Assembly (NCBI GenBank): GCA_024500155.1
Contig: CM044877.1
Span: 76,992,001-77,056,000 of the forward strand
Origin: Chenopodium formosanum
Taxonomy: Eukaryota; Streptophyta; Magnoliopsida; Caryophyllales; Amaranthaceae
Direction of reading: 5' to 3'
Length of the DNA: 64,000 nt
Each line of letters opens with the position of its first letter. Position 1 is the stretch's first letter. The position numbers and the translations under genes are program-made. Below, piece by piece: positions 52,092 to 60,623 of this stretch. Below the pieces are notes generated by a model. That model searched no databases and had not been told where the DNA came from. It worked only from the letters and a program-made list of their open reading frames with translations.

Positions 52092-52855
52092 CAGCTAGAA
52101 TTTCCAACCAAAACTAATTAACAATAAGCTAGAATTTTAAGTTCCTTCCACCATGCAAAGAAAAAACACAACAAGTATGATCATCTATTTGTGTTGCTTT
52201 GGAAAGCAAAATGGGTTTGTGGAGCTTGGTAATTCCAAATATGATCATCTATTTTTACTAGATCATTTATTAACATTGTTTTATAGATATTCACATTAAT
52301 ACAAGTATATATAATGTCCGAGAAACCGAAATCAACATCATTTGTCCTTATTATCTATATACCTAAAAATTATGTATACACATGTACACGTATCGAGCAG
52401 TAATTACTAGTTGTCATATCTGTATATTCGACATTTTAAAATTGAAATTTTTTAGCCCATATATACATCGAATCTGTGTAAACCTAAAAAAAAAAAAAAA
52501 AAAAATCTCTACAAGAATTTCATCAAACATGTAATATTATGTATAGTAATAGTCTCCAAAACAAAATATAGAGTACATGATAAATTTTTAAATGGTACAA
52601 GAAAAAAGTACCATATATTGACTACCATGAGTCCATGACAATGATGAAATCTATATCAACTTTTATCAGGATTAATTTACCAAATTGCTGCATAAACCTT
52701 ACATATTATGACAATTAAGGGAAAAACAATTTGATCGTAATAAACTAACGCTTATATTTTGTAAAGAGAATCAAAGATCTCCAAAAAAAACCATCACTAT
52801 TACCAATTAGAAAGACTACTACTATAACACAAGCAACAAATTAAACGCTAAGCAA

Positions 52856-54409
52856 TCAAAGCTCCTCGCCACGGCCTTGCGTCGTGGTCCCCTGGCCCTT
52901 ACCCTTCACGCCATCAGTAGCTTTCTTTTTGGCACTACCATACCCTTCCTTGGCCTTCTCCTTAGCCCATTTTAAATTTCCTTCCGCCTCGGCCTCCTTG
53001 AACTTCGCCTCCTCGGGTATCTTAGTCCCCCATTTATTGGCCGTCTCCTCGGCCTCTTGGTCCGTTTGGGACAATGTTTCCTTTGCTTGCTCAACCTTTT
53101 GAGCTACATTATCCTTGGCCTCCTTAGCCTTTTGCGCGGCTACTTCTGCTTCTCGTTGAGCCTTGTTTTTAACTTTCTTTGAGGCATATTCTACATTATC
53201 TTGGATCATTTCCTTTGCATCTTGAGCCTTCTCGATGGTTACATCTTTCATTGAAGCGGCCTTATTAGCCGCCTCACTAACAGTTTCATAGGCTTTCTCC
53301 TTGGCTTGTCTAGTTGTTTCACTTGCCTTCTTTGATACCTCTTCAGCATTGTCTCGAACACTTTCTCCAACTTTACGCGCCTTCTCTGTGGCAGAGTCCT
53401 TATAAGATGATGCCTTGTTAGCGGCTTCTTTGGATTTCTCAAGAGTAGCATCTTTAACATTTGAAGCCTTCTTAGCAGCATCACTAGCCGTTTCATATGC
53501 TTTATCCTTTGCTCGTCTAGTTGCTTCACTCGCCTTATTCGAGGCCTCTTTAGCATTGTCTCGAACTTTATCTCCCACTTCTTTAGCCTTATTAGTGGCA
53601 GAGTCCTTGAACGATGAAGCCTTGTTCGCGGCCTCATTAGCTTGCTCATATCCCTTATCCCTCGCTTCTTTCGACTTCTCAAGTGTAGCATCTTTGACAT
53701 TTGAAGCCTTCTTCCCTGCCTCATTAGCAGTTTCGTATGCTTTGTCCTTTGCTTGTCGAGTTGTTTCACTAGTCTTCTTCGACGCCTCTTCAGCATTGTC
53801 TCGGACCTTGTTTCCCACTTCTTTGGCCTTATCAGTGGCGGAGTCCTTAACCGATGAAGCCTTGTTAGCGGCCTCATTAGCACGTTCGTATCCTTTATCC
53901 CTTGCTTCTTTAGACTTCTCAAGAGTAGCATCTTTGACATTTGAGGCCTTATTGGCTGCTTCATTAGCAGCTTCATGTGTCTTATCCTTTGCTTGTTTAC
54001 ACTTCTCCTTTGTTTTGCCGGAGGCTTCCTTGGCAGTTTCACACGCCTTCGATTTTAAATCTCCGGCAGCGTCGGACATATGTTCTCCAGTATCTGCACG
54101 CCCAAGAGACATACATCAATATATACTATATGGTCTGCATCATGCTACGGAGTAATAATTATTGTAAATCACTTACTGTAAAAAAAAAACATTACTAAAT
54201 AAAATCTTACATTCTTACATAGTTACATATATGCATTATGCAATCAACCATATTCTCTTCTAACATTCTTACAAATTCTAGCATGATCAAAGTAGTATTT
54301 TGGCCATAATCCATAGTTAATACGAAGTATAAAGTTCAAAACAAGCAACAAAATCGGACTGTCAAATTTGGACTTGTTATAATATCAACCACTTGTATGT
54401 GCATTCTCA

Positions 54410-54456
<47 letters not shown>

Positions 54457-55625
54457 CAACAATACGCCATATCTTTATTATGCATAAAATCACAGATTGC
54501 ATTGGCTTTATATCTAGCACAAGTTAAACAATTAAATCAGCATTTAATGCCGGTTAAGTCTTGGATAAGACGGTCTTACAATAACTAATCGAGTGCCGGT
54601 TAAGTCTTGGATAAGACGAGCTTACAATAACTAATCGAGACATATAATATACTAGAATATATATGATACTCTTAAGCAAGTAAGATTTCCCCCAAAATAA
54701 TAAATAAACAAAGTAAACTTGATCTCATGGTAACTAATACTACAAGCAGGTTATTATAATCTATAAAGCAATCTCATACAAGTTAATATTTCTCTTTAAT
54801 TTCGATCTACATATTTTCACAAGACAAAACAATATATAAATCAAATCGAAATTTCAAAGCATTTTAAATTTAATTTATATATTAGTCTCAATTAGTATAC
54901 AACTACATATCCAAAGGACCAAAGACCAAACTATTCATCTCAAACCACTATATCAACGTACTAGCATGAATTAAACAATAAAAAATTTCAAGGCAATGTT
55001 AAACCATATAATATTACTTTGTGCATTATATAAACTCCAAACTAGTGCAATTACTAATACATTTATGTACTATTATATACTCTGCACTTTCTCTGTTTTT
55101 TTAGTTGACACCTTTCTATTATCACGTTTGTTAACACATGTTTTTAAAGATTAATATATCTAATTCTCAACATTATAAAAATATAAAAAGTGAACATAAA
55201 TACAATTTATCGTATAACCACAAAAGTGAGTTAAAAGTGTGTTGTGTGAATAGTGTAAAAGTCAAATGGTGTGAACTAATTTTAAAAAATAGAAAAACTA
55301 TATACGTACCCGTAACGACTTGGTCGATATTATCTTCATTGGTTGAGGGCGCATCAACATGATCATCACTCTTTAAGCCAAGGCCCTTTTGAATTTTCTC
55401 CTTAGCCCATTCAGTCCAAGGGGCAGCCTCTTCAGAGAATTCATCCTCTGCTTGATCAATACCGTCCTTTGCTGCTTTTGTGTTCCCCTCTAGCTTATCC
55501 ACCGCCGCAGTTTTCCCTCCATATGCAACGCTGGAGTTGCTATCGACAATCGCCACTGTCGCCGCCGCCACCACCACTAGTAGGACTACTTGCACAACCA
55601 CTTTTGACCACCTAAAATCCGCCAT
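52856..55625 (-). CDS. Signal-anchored LEA-like protein with expanded 80-residue repeats
   Basis: Two minus-strand exons, 55310-55625 and 52856-54093, join in phase 1 to a 517-aa protein. Residues about 9-27 form a hydrophobic signal/anchor segment (VVVQVVLLVVVAAATVAIV). A linker then carries WTEWAKEKIQKGLGLK. From about residue 110 the protein is a Lys/Ala/Glu-rich, Cys- and Trp-poor chain of 11-mer motifs of the LEA group 3 (LEA_4) type, such as KAYETANEAGK. Three long repeats lie at about 157-236, 237-316 and 317-385, then a degenerate tail with KAKEAKDN. LEA proteins are intrinsically disordered, fold to amphipathic helices on drying and protect membranes and proteins. The hydrophobic start suggests secretory or membrane targeting, which is inference. 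Two plus-strand genes downstream share its first exon type and intron position. Confidence 0.88.
53255..53941 (-). repeat. Three 240-bp in-frame tandem repeats within the LEA-like exon
   Basis: Each unit starts with the codons for NVKDATLEKSKEA. Units 1 (53702-53941) and 2 (53462-53701) encode 80 residues each. Unit 3 (53255-53461) encodes 69 because one 11-residue motif is missing. Confidence 0.9.
54413..54453. repeat. Poly-A tract of about 41 A in the LEA-like gene intron
   Basis: Uninterrupted A run on plus within the 1.2-kb intron. Length is likely variable. Confidence 0.9.
54548..54639. repeat. 46-bp tandem duplication
   Basis: TGCCGGTTAAGTCTTGGATA starts at 54548 and again at 54594. 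The copies differ only at a few bases near GGTCTTACA/AGCTTACA. It lies in the intron of the minus-strand LEA-like gene. Confidence 0.9.
55078..55300. mobile_element. Degenerate TIR element in the LEA-like gene intron
   Basis: TTTTTTTAGTTGACACCTTTCT near 55097 is mirrored by a weaker GTGTGAACTAATTTTAAAAAAT near 55270. The left end matches the ends of the 36625-36868 element. Boundaries are approximate. Confidence 0.45.
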
Positions 55626-55630
55626 TTTTC

Positions 55631-55638
55631 TCCCGGAA
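55631..55638 (-). promoter_or_regulatory. Conserved TTCCGGGA leader motif before the ATG of LEA-like gene 1
   Basis: On the minus strand TTCCGGGA lies five bases before the start codon. LEA-like gene 3 has the same motif at 60611-60618, also five bases before its ATG. This supports the chosen starts and recent common origin; whether it has a regulatory role is unknown. Confidence 0.5.
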
Positions 55639-55790
55639 AAAAATAGGTGTATGTTTTTGCTTTTGTTAAGGGTTTTAACTATATATGTAAGTAAATTAAC
55701 TGTAAGAGATTGTTGTTCAAGTACATAATAAAATGTTTAGGCAGTTGATGGGGGTACAAATAAAGAGATGTACGTATTTTAGAAGGTGTT

Positions 55791-55798
55791 AACGTGTT
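55791..55798. promoter_or_regulatory. ACGT-core (ABRE-like) element upstream of LEA-like gene 1
   Basis: AACGTGTT on plus contains ACGTGT, the core used by ABA-responsive bZIP factors. It is about 170 bp before the gene's start codon. A single short motif could be chance. Confidence 0.3.
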
Positions 55799-56127
55799 CA
55801 TGGGATGGACACATGTCCTCTTATTAAGCCATGTTGTGGTGCCTTGGTGGCACTGTGAATATGTGACAACTATTTGCCTCTTTTTTAAAAAAAAATAAAT
55901 ATAATTTCCTAAATAAAATTTGATGTTCCATCTATATTTTCACAATATTAATTTTTTTTTTTTAATACTCTGTAGTTTACACTCCGTATCTAATAATAAG
56001 TAGTAAAGATATAAATGAAATGCGCAGTATATAAATTATAGTACACAATCTTAATTAAAATCAAGAGTAAATTCATTTATATCGTCCATAGTATGTAGTA
56101 GCTATTAGGACCTGTTCAAAAAAAAAA

Positions 56128-56240
56128 AAACAAAAATTAGGACCTGTTCTCTTCAGTTTTAGTTCAGTTTTTTAATTTTCTTCTTTTATAAGTATTTTAA
56201 TTTAGCTCAATTCAATAAATCAGAATATGTTCTTAGTGAT
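56128..56240. mobile_element. Copy of the TAGGACCTGTTCTC MITE family
   Basis: TTAGGACCTGTTCTCTTCAG at the left matches the left end of the 4071-4196 element. The right end ATATGTTCTTAG is a diverged inverse. Confidence 0.55.
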
Positions 56241-56913
56241 ATAATTAAATATATATAAAAAAAATTATAATTATTATAGTGTATGATCTTACAAGGTCGA
56301 AGCTTATCAACTAAACTAGCAAGGTATATTGAAAAATTGGTTGACAAAAACAATGAATTTTATGAATCTCGTTCAATATTGGGCAAAGTGCACTTATTAC
56401 CTACTGGAGAAGGAAGTGTGGCCAATGAAACACGTATTACGTATAGTATATTATAGAAGCAGTTTAGGTGTAAGGGATAATCTAACATGTCTGTTAAGTT
56501 TTAGCATTCATAACTTCATTCTGAATCAATTGACAAAGTGAACTTCATCCTTATCTCTTACGAATTTAGGATACATGTAATTTAGATAAGTATCGGTGAA
56601 TAAAAATCAGCTGAATAAAATTAGTGAACGGATTCATATATTTTGAATAGGGTAGGCCAACAATTATTGTTGTTGGTATGATTTTTTTTTTTCATTAATC
56701 ACACACTATATTTTATTTATACAAAGCGAATTTGATTTGAAATAGTGTATACATATAATATATATTGAATTGTTCAAATTTCACAAAGTTTAACCTTACT
56801 TGTTGAATTGAGTGTGTTAAGATTTCTTTGGAATAGAAGGGGAATGATAAGAAAATCCCCACCTAAGCTTGTAAATATTAATCTCGTAACTTAATCTTAA
56901 CACTAGATTAAGT

Positions 56914-57095
56914 ATTTTTTTTTTTTAAGAATGTCCATCCGATTCACCTACATTCTGATTCGACTCGAGTATCACACCTGACTTTTGATGGGTGAGTCTC
57001 TCAAGAGTTTCTGCATACAGTGAGGCTCAAACCTGAGACCTCCCTTAAGTTACATCAAATTGCAACTCTTATTGATAACATCAAGTATTACCTAT
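56914..57095 (-). mobile_element. SINE-like retroposon
   Basis: Read on minus, AGGTTTGAGCCTC (57022-57034) resembles a polymerase III B box, and the sequence ends in an A-rich tail (T run 56914-56926 on plus). The A box is not clear, so this could be a fragment. The 5' boundary is approximate. Confidence 0.4.
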
Positions 57096-57150
57096 TAAAG
57101 TATGTTCAATTTTCATATGATAGAACGAATATATGATTAAATAATTGAGA

Positions 57151-57235
57151 GTGAGGGATAGATCAAGTGGTTAGAGCTTTCCTCTCGATTCCAGGATCTC
57201 CATTCTCACCTCGTCCTTGTGGCTCTTTAAACACC
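57151..57235 (+). repeat. tRNA-like / SINE-head sequence
   Basis: TAGATCAAGTGGTTAGAGC (57159-57177) is very like the D-arm/A-box of plant tRNAs, and CGATTCCAGG (57186-57195) is a poor B-box relative. No cloverleaf forms, so it is not a working tRNA gene. It may be the head of a SINE. Confidence 0.35.
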
Positions 57236-57615
57236 AAAAAACATGATTAAATGATTAAGGTGTGTCTATAAATCTATAATGTTAACTCTCAAAATAAAAA
57301 CACTAAAACAAAGGAAGCAAAAAGCCCTATGCAACGAGTACACCTAAGGAGCTGAAAATTCGACAAGTGTCCAATCCTATTTAACACGTCTACATGTTGC
57401 ACAATTAATAGCATTATTACGGACTTCGGAGTATGTACATGCATCACCACATACATTCCAACACCACTTACAAATGCAACATTAATGTTAATAATGCACC
57501 GTTGCCAAAAAATAAATTACAAAAAAGATGTTAATATTACACGTTAATTAGTGGTCATAATAATTGTACTAGACACTAGACGTTTTTTTGTTCTCTTATT
57601 ATCAAGGGGAAAAAA

Positions 57616-59456
57616 ATGGCGGGGTCTCGGTGGTCGAGTATGGTGGTGCAAGTGCTCGTATTGCTAGCGGCGATGGCCGTGGTGGCGGTGAAGTGCAACT
57701 CCACGCTAGTGAATGCGGCGACGGGCAACATGAAGAAATCAGATCACGGTGAAGCAACGAAGACGAGTTGGGCTCAGGTTGGCGAGGTGGTCACTGAGGA
57801 ATGGGCCAAGGAGACCATTCAAGGTGGCATGGGGTTGAAGGAGGCATTTCGTTGTGCTGGTGGTAATGCTTTGTTACTACAAATTTTACTTCCTATTGTG
57901 TTTAATATTCTTTCGGTCTTAAATTTCTTGCTTCGTTATTTGACTTTTTAGTGTCTAACTGACTAACTAGTTTAAATTTTAATTTACTTTGTTTCAAGGT
58001 TTATTCTAAAAAGATATACTCATATACCACCTCCAATCCAAATTACTCGGAACTTTGAAATATTTTATATATCACAAATAATACCCAAAGTTGCGAGTAA
58101 TTTAGACCGGAGTTGGTATAAACTTCCCATGGTATATTTATATTTTTTTGAGAAAAACGTCAACCTAATGTATTAATTAAGGGATAAAGCATCTGTAGTA
58201 CATATGGAGAAATCTTCATAGAACAATGGTTAACACACGCTTGTTCTTGAAGGCTATTGAAAAGTAAATAGGGGCAATTCATATTTTTCAATTATTGTAA
58301 TCTATAAGTAAAAGGGGGACATACTGAAAACAACTGAAGTGAATAGAGATGAAATAAATTGTTTATAAGAGAAGGAAATTAGGAATTGAATTGAAATGAT
58401 TGGAGCTGAGTTGAAATTAAGCTTGTACAACAGGCCCGTAGTCTTTTGAGTTACACTTTAACTTGACTAACTCAGGGCCTGTTTTGATTTATTGAAAACA
58501 ACTCAATTGAACTGAAATGAACATATTGGGGCTAAACTGAATTGAATTGAATAAAACTGAAATGAATTGTTTGTAAGAGAAGGAAATTGGGAAGTGAACT
58601 GAATTGATTAAAGCTAATCGAATTGAGCTAAATTGAACAGAACAAACTCTTATTAGACCCTACTAATATCAATTTTCAATTTGTTTTTATGCCTAATAAG
58701 TTCGGATTGATTAGCCTTATTGAGGCTTTTTTTTTTTTCTTTTTTTTTTGTTACTTATTTATTTAATATAAGTCTCAAATTTTAAAAGTTCGGACTGATT
58801 AGCCATATTGAGCCCCTTTTTTTTTAATTATTATTTTAAGTCAAATTTGAAGCCTAGTAGAATATCCAATGTGATAATTTAGGCCATATTCTGTGCACTG
58901 CACCCTCATATAAGTTTACATAAAAGTTAATAAGGGTTTTAGTTCAGGTTAGTAGAAAGTTGCTAAATAGAATGCACCTTTGATAAATGTGTCGGACTAA
59001 TTGCATTGTGATGCATATACTTTTAGACCTTTGAGAAGTGAAGTAACACATCTATTATTGTATGCATATGTAATATAACATGACACATAAGCAATATGAA
59101 GCCTATCATCCACTTTTAATTTGTATGAATTGTTACTTATTATGCTGGCAGATGTAGTAGATTATACAGCCAAAACTGCTAAGGAAGCGAAATCAAAGGC
59201 AAGCGAAACGGCTAATAAAGTTTCAAACAAGGTGAAAGAGAAGACAAATGTAGTTACTGATGAAGTAGTCAACGAGGCCTTACATGTAAAGGATGCCTTT
59301 GTTAAGAAGCCCCAAGAAGCAACGACGGAGAAAGGACATGGAAGCTTCAAAGAAAGGTGTGATGTTGCCAAGAAAGCGGCGAGTGAGGGTTTGTGTACGG
59401 CAATGGAGAAGGTCCGGGGGATGTTGTCTTGGCGGCATCACGATGCGGAGCTATAA
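57616..59456 (+). CDS. Signal-anchored LEA-like protein, short member
   Basis: Exons 57616-57862 and 59152-59456 join in phase 1 to 183 aa. It starts MAGSRWSSMVVQVLVLLAAM, a hydrophobic segment like that of the minus-strand neighbour at 52856-55625. The linker carries VTEEWAKETIQGGMGLK, the same W-A-K-E-x-I-x-x-G motif. Exon 2 begins DVVDYTAKTAKEAKSKASET and keeps about six 11-mer LEA motifs, with no 80-residue repeats. It ends GMLSWRHHDAEL, unlike the longer paralogue. The acceptor TATGCTGGCAG is good and the intron position equals that of the other two members. The intron of about 1.3 kb holds MITEs. Probable role: desiccation/cold protection in the secretory or membrane compartment, inferred from LEA composition. 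Confidence 0.8.
58027..58116. mobile_element. Stowaway-like MITE in LEA-like gene 2 intron
   Basis: CCACCTCCAATCCAAATTAC at the left is inverted at the right (GTAATTTAGACCGGAGTTGG). The ends are flanked by TA and the hairpin is about 90 bp. Confidence 0.75.
58310..58665. mobile_element. Two adjacent GAATTGAA-rich MITE copies
   Basis: Stretches 58310-58445 and 58480-58665 both have GAACTGAA/GAATTGAAT runs and TTGTTT(A/G)TAAGAGAAGGAAATT. This is the same word set as 4071-4196 and 56128-56240. The second starts at GGGCCTGTTTTGATT. Ends are partly diverged. Confidence 0.55.
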
Positions 59457-60130
59457 TGGTGTAAATATGTTGCTTGCATTAACATTGATGTGTTCTTGAG
59501 TTAATTCCTAATTAAAGGTGGGTTAAGATTTTTCAAAGCAATATTATTAAATCATATAGGCATATACAATTAGGTGATTGCTCTTGGTAAGAAGATATTG
59601 TTCCATTGTATTTGCTTTGGCAGCTTCAAAAATTGATTGTCTTGGCAAAATTTTCACACTCAAGGAATCTACTTAAACTATTATTATATGAACATACATG
59701 GCCTTGTGATATTATTTGTAAAATGTATTTTCGGTAATTTGAATACATTTTCAGTTATACCAACAAATGCAAAGTGCGCTGGTGTAAATAGAATTCTTTG
59801 TATTAATACCATCAAAATACAATTTTAAACGAACTAATAAGTGTTTTTAGAGTCATGAAAGATACGAATGTTAAAGGCTGAAAAATGCTTATTTTTGTGG
59901 TACATTCTCTCAATATCTCAGAAGATGATTTAGTTTCCTAAGTTTTGTATAACCAGATCGAGGTTAATATGATGACTATTGGATCATTTTTTTTTTTTAA
60001 TTTACTAAGGCTATTATCCTTTTTTTTTTTGGACATATGCTTAATACGTACATTAGATGAATTTAAAGTAATATTCGTACAAAATAAAATTTAAGTTTGA
60101 TAAACTACTTAAAAGAGATTTACTAGCTCC

Positions 60131-60341
60131 TGTTGAAACCCATTGTACTATTGTCAAAAAAAAAAAAATGAAACTCATTGTAGCCCACTTATTAGTATCC
60201 CACATTGGAGAAAGAGGAGAAATGATTTCACTTTATAAGGTAGAGGAGTACCTCCTACTATTGCCAATTAATTTTAGTATGGAAGCTCCAAAGCCTACTC
60301 CTTATTCGGATTGCCCAGATCCATTTTATATTGTTTCAACA
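60131..60341 (+). mobile_element. LTR-like dispersed repeat, copy 2 (possible solo LTR)
   Basis: Starts TGTTGAAACCCATTG and ends ATTGTTTCAACA, i.e. TG...CA with a short inverted terminal repeat. It contains CACTTTATAAGGTAGAGGAG and TTAGTATGGAAGCTCC, shared with 25720-25912. No matching 5-bp target duplication was found, so it is old, truncated or of another class. Confidence 0.6.
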
Positions 60342-60418
60342 TAATAATTTAAGATTTTTTTTTTCTGCAATATGTAGTAAAATAACGTACTCAAACAACG
60401 ACGACGTCTAAAAGCTGA

Positions 60419-60424
60419 CACGTG
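60419..60424. promoter_or_regulatory. G-box (CACGTG, ABRE type) upstream of LEA-like gene 3
   Basis: ACACGTGC at about 205 bp before the ATG at 60624 is the classic ABA-response element of LEA genes. It lies between the LTR-like repeat and the gene. Confidence 0.5.
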
Positions 60425-60623
60425 CTCAAACCATTCAACTCATTACACCATACCATTACATCTGTTCTTACTATCCAGCAGCTGCATTATCGTCAATATC
60501 TTTAGTTTCTAACACCACTTCTAACAAAAAAAAAAAAACGTAACATAATAAACTTTGTTACACTTGCAACAAAGAAAGAATAATTGTGTATATATTCTTA
60601 CTCTTTATTTTTCCGGGAAAAAA

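Larger units (their letters stand above)
47913..52855. other. Intergenic region between the CPL1 5' end and the LEA cluster
   Basis: CPL1's 5' leader and promoter should lie at about 47913-48600 on the minus strand; this stretch has CT/GA-rich leader sequence. Further on are AT-rich DNA, a TIR element (50904-51154), a poly-T tract (50627-50654) and a LINE-like 3' end (51600-52091). No intact gene is seen. Confidence 0.6.
55626..57615. other. Divergent intergenic region between LEA-like genes 1 and 2
   Basis: The minus gene starts at 55625 and the plus gene at 57616, so promoters of both lie here. Present are an ACGTGT element, a MITE (56128-56240) and SINE/tRNA-like sequence (56914-57235). 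No exon is supported. Confidence 0.6.
59457..60623. other. Intergenic region between LEA-like genes 2 and 3
   Basis: The first few hundred bases should be the 3' UTR of gene 2. An LTR-like repeat (60131-60341) and a G-box precede gene 3. No exon is seen. Confidence 0.6.

Noticed and set aside
53248..54042. Second minus frame of 264 codons (Arg/Leu-rich) over the LEA repeats
   Set aside because: A shifted reading of the same 240-bp repeats; the in-frame product has LEA motifs and a proper exon junction.
53415..54155. Open frame of 246 codons on plus, antisense to the LEA-like exon
   Set aside because: It follows from the repetitive Lys/Ala/Glu codon use of the real minus-strand gene, has no family resemblance and runs past the exon without splice logic.
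57151..57235. A tRNA gene
   Set aside because: Only the D-arm-like part is good; no acceptor stem or complete cloverleaf forms, so it was kept as SINE/tRNA-like sequence only.
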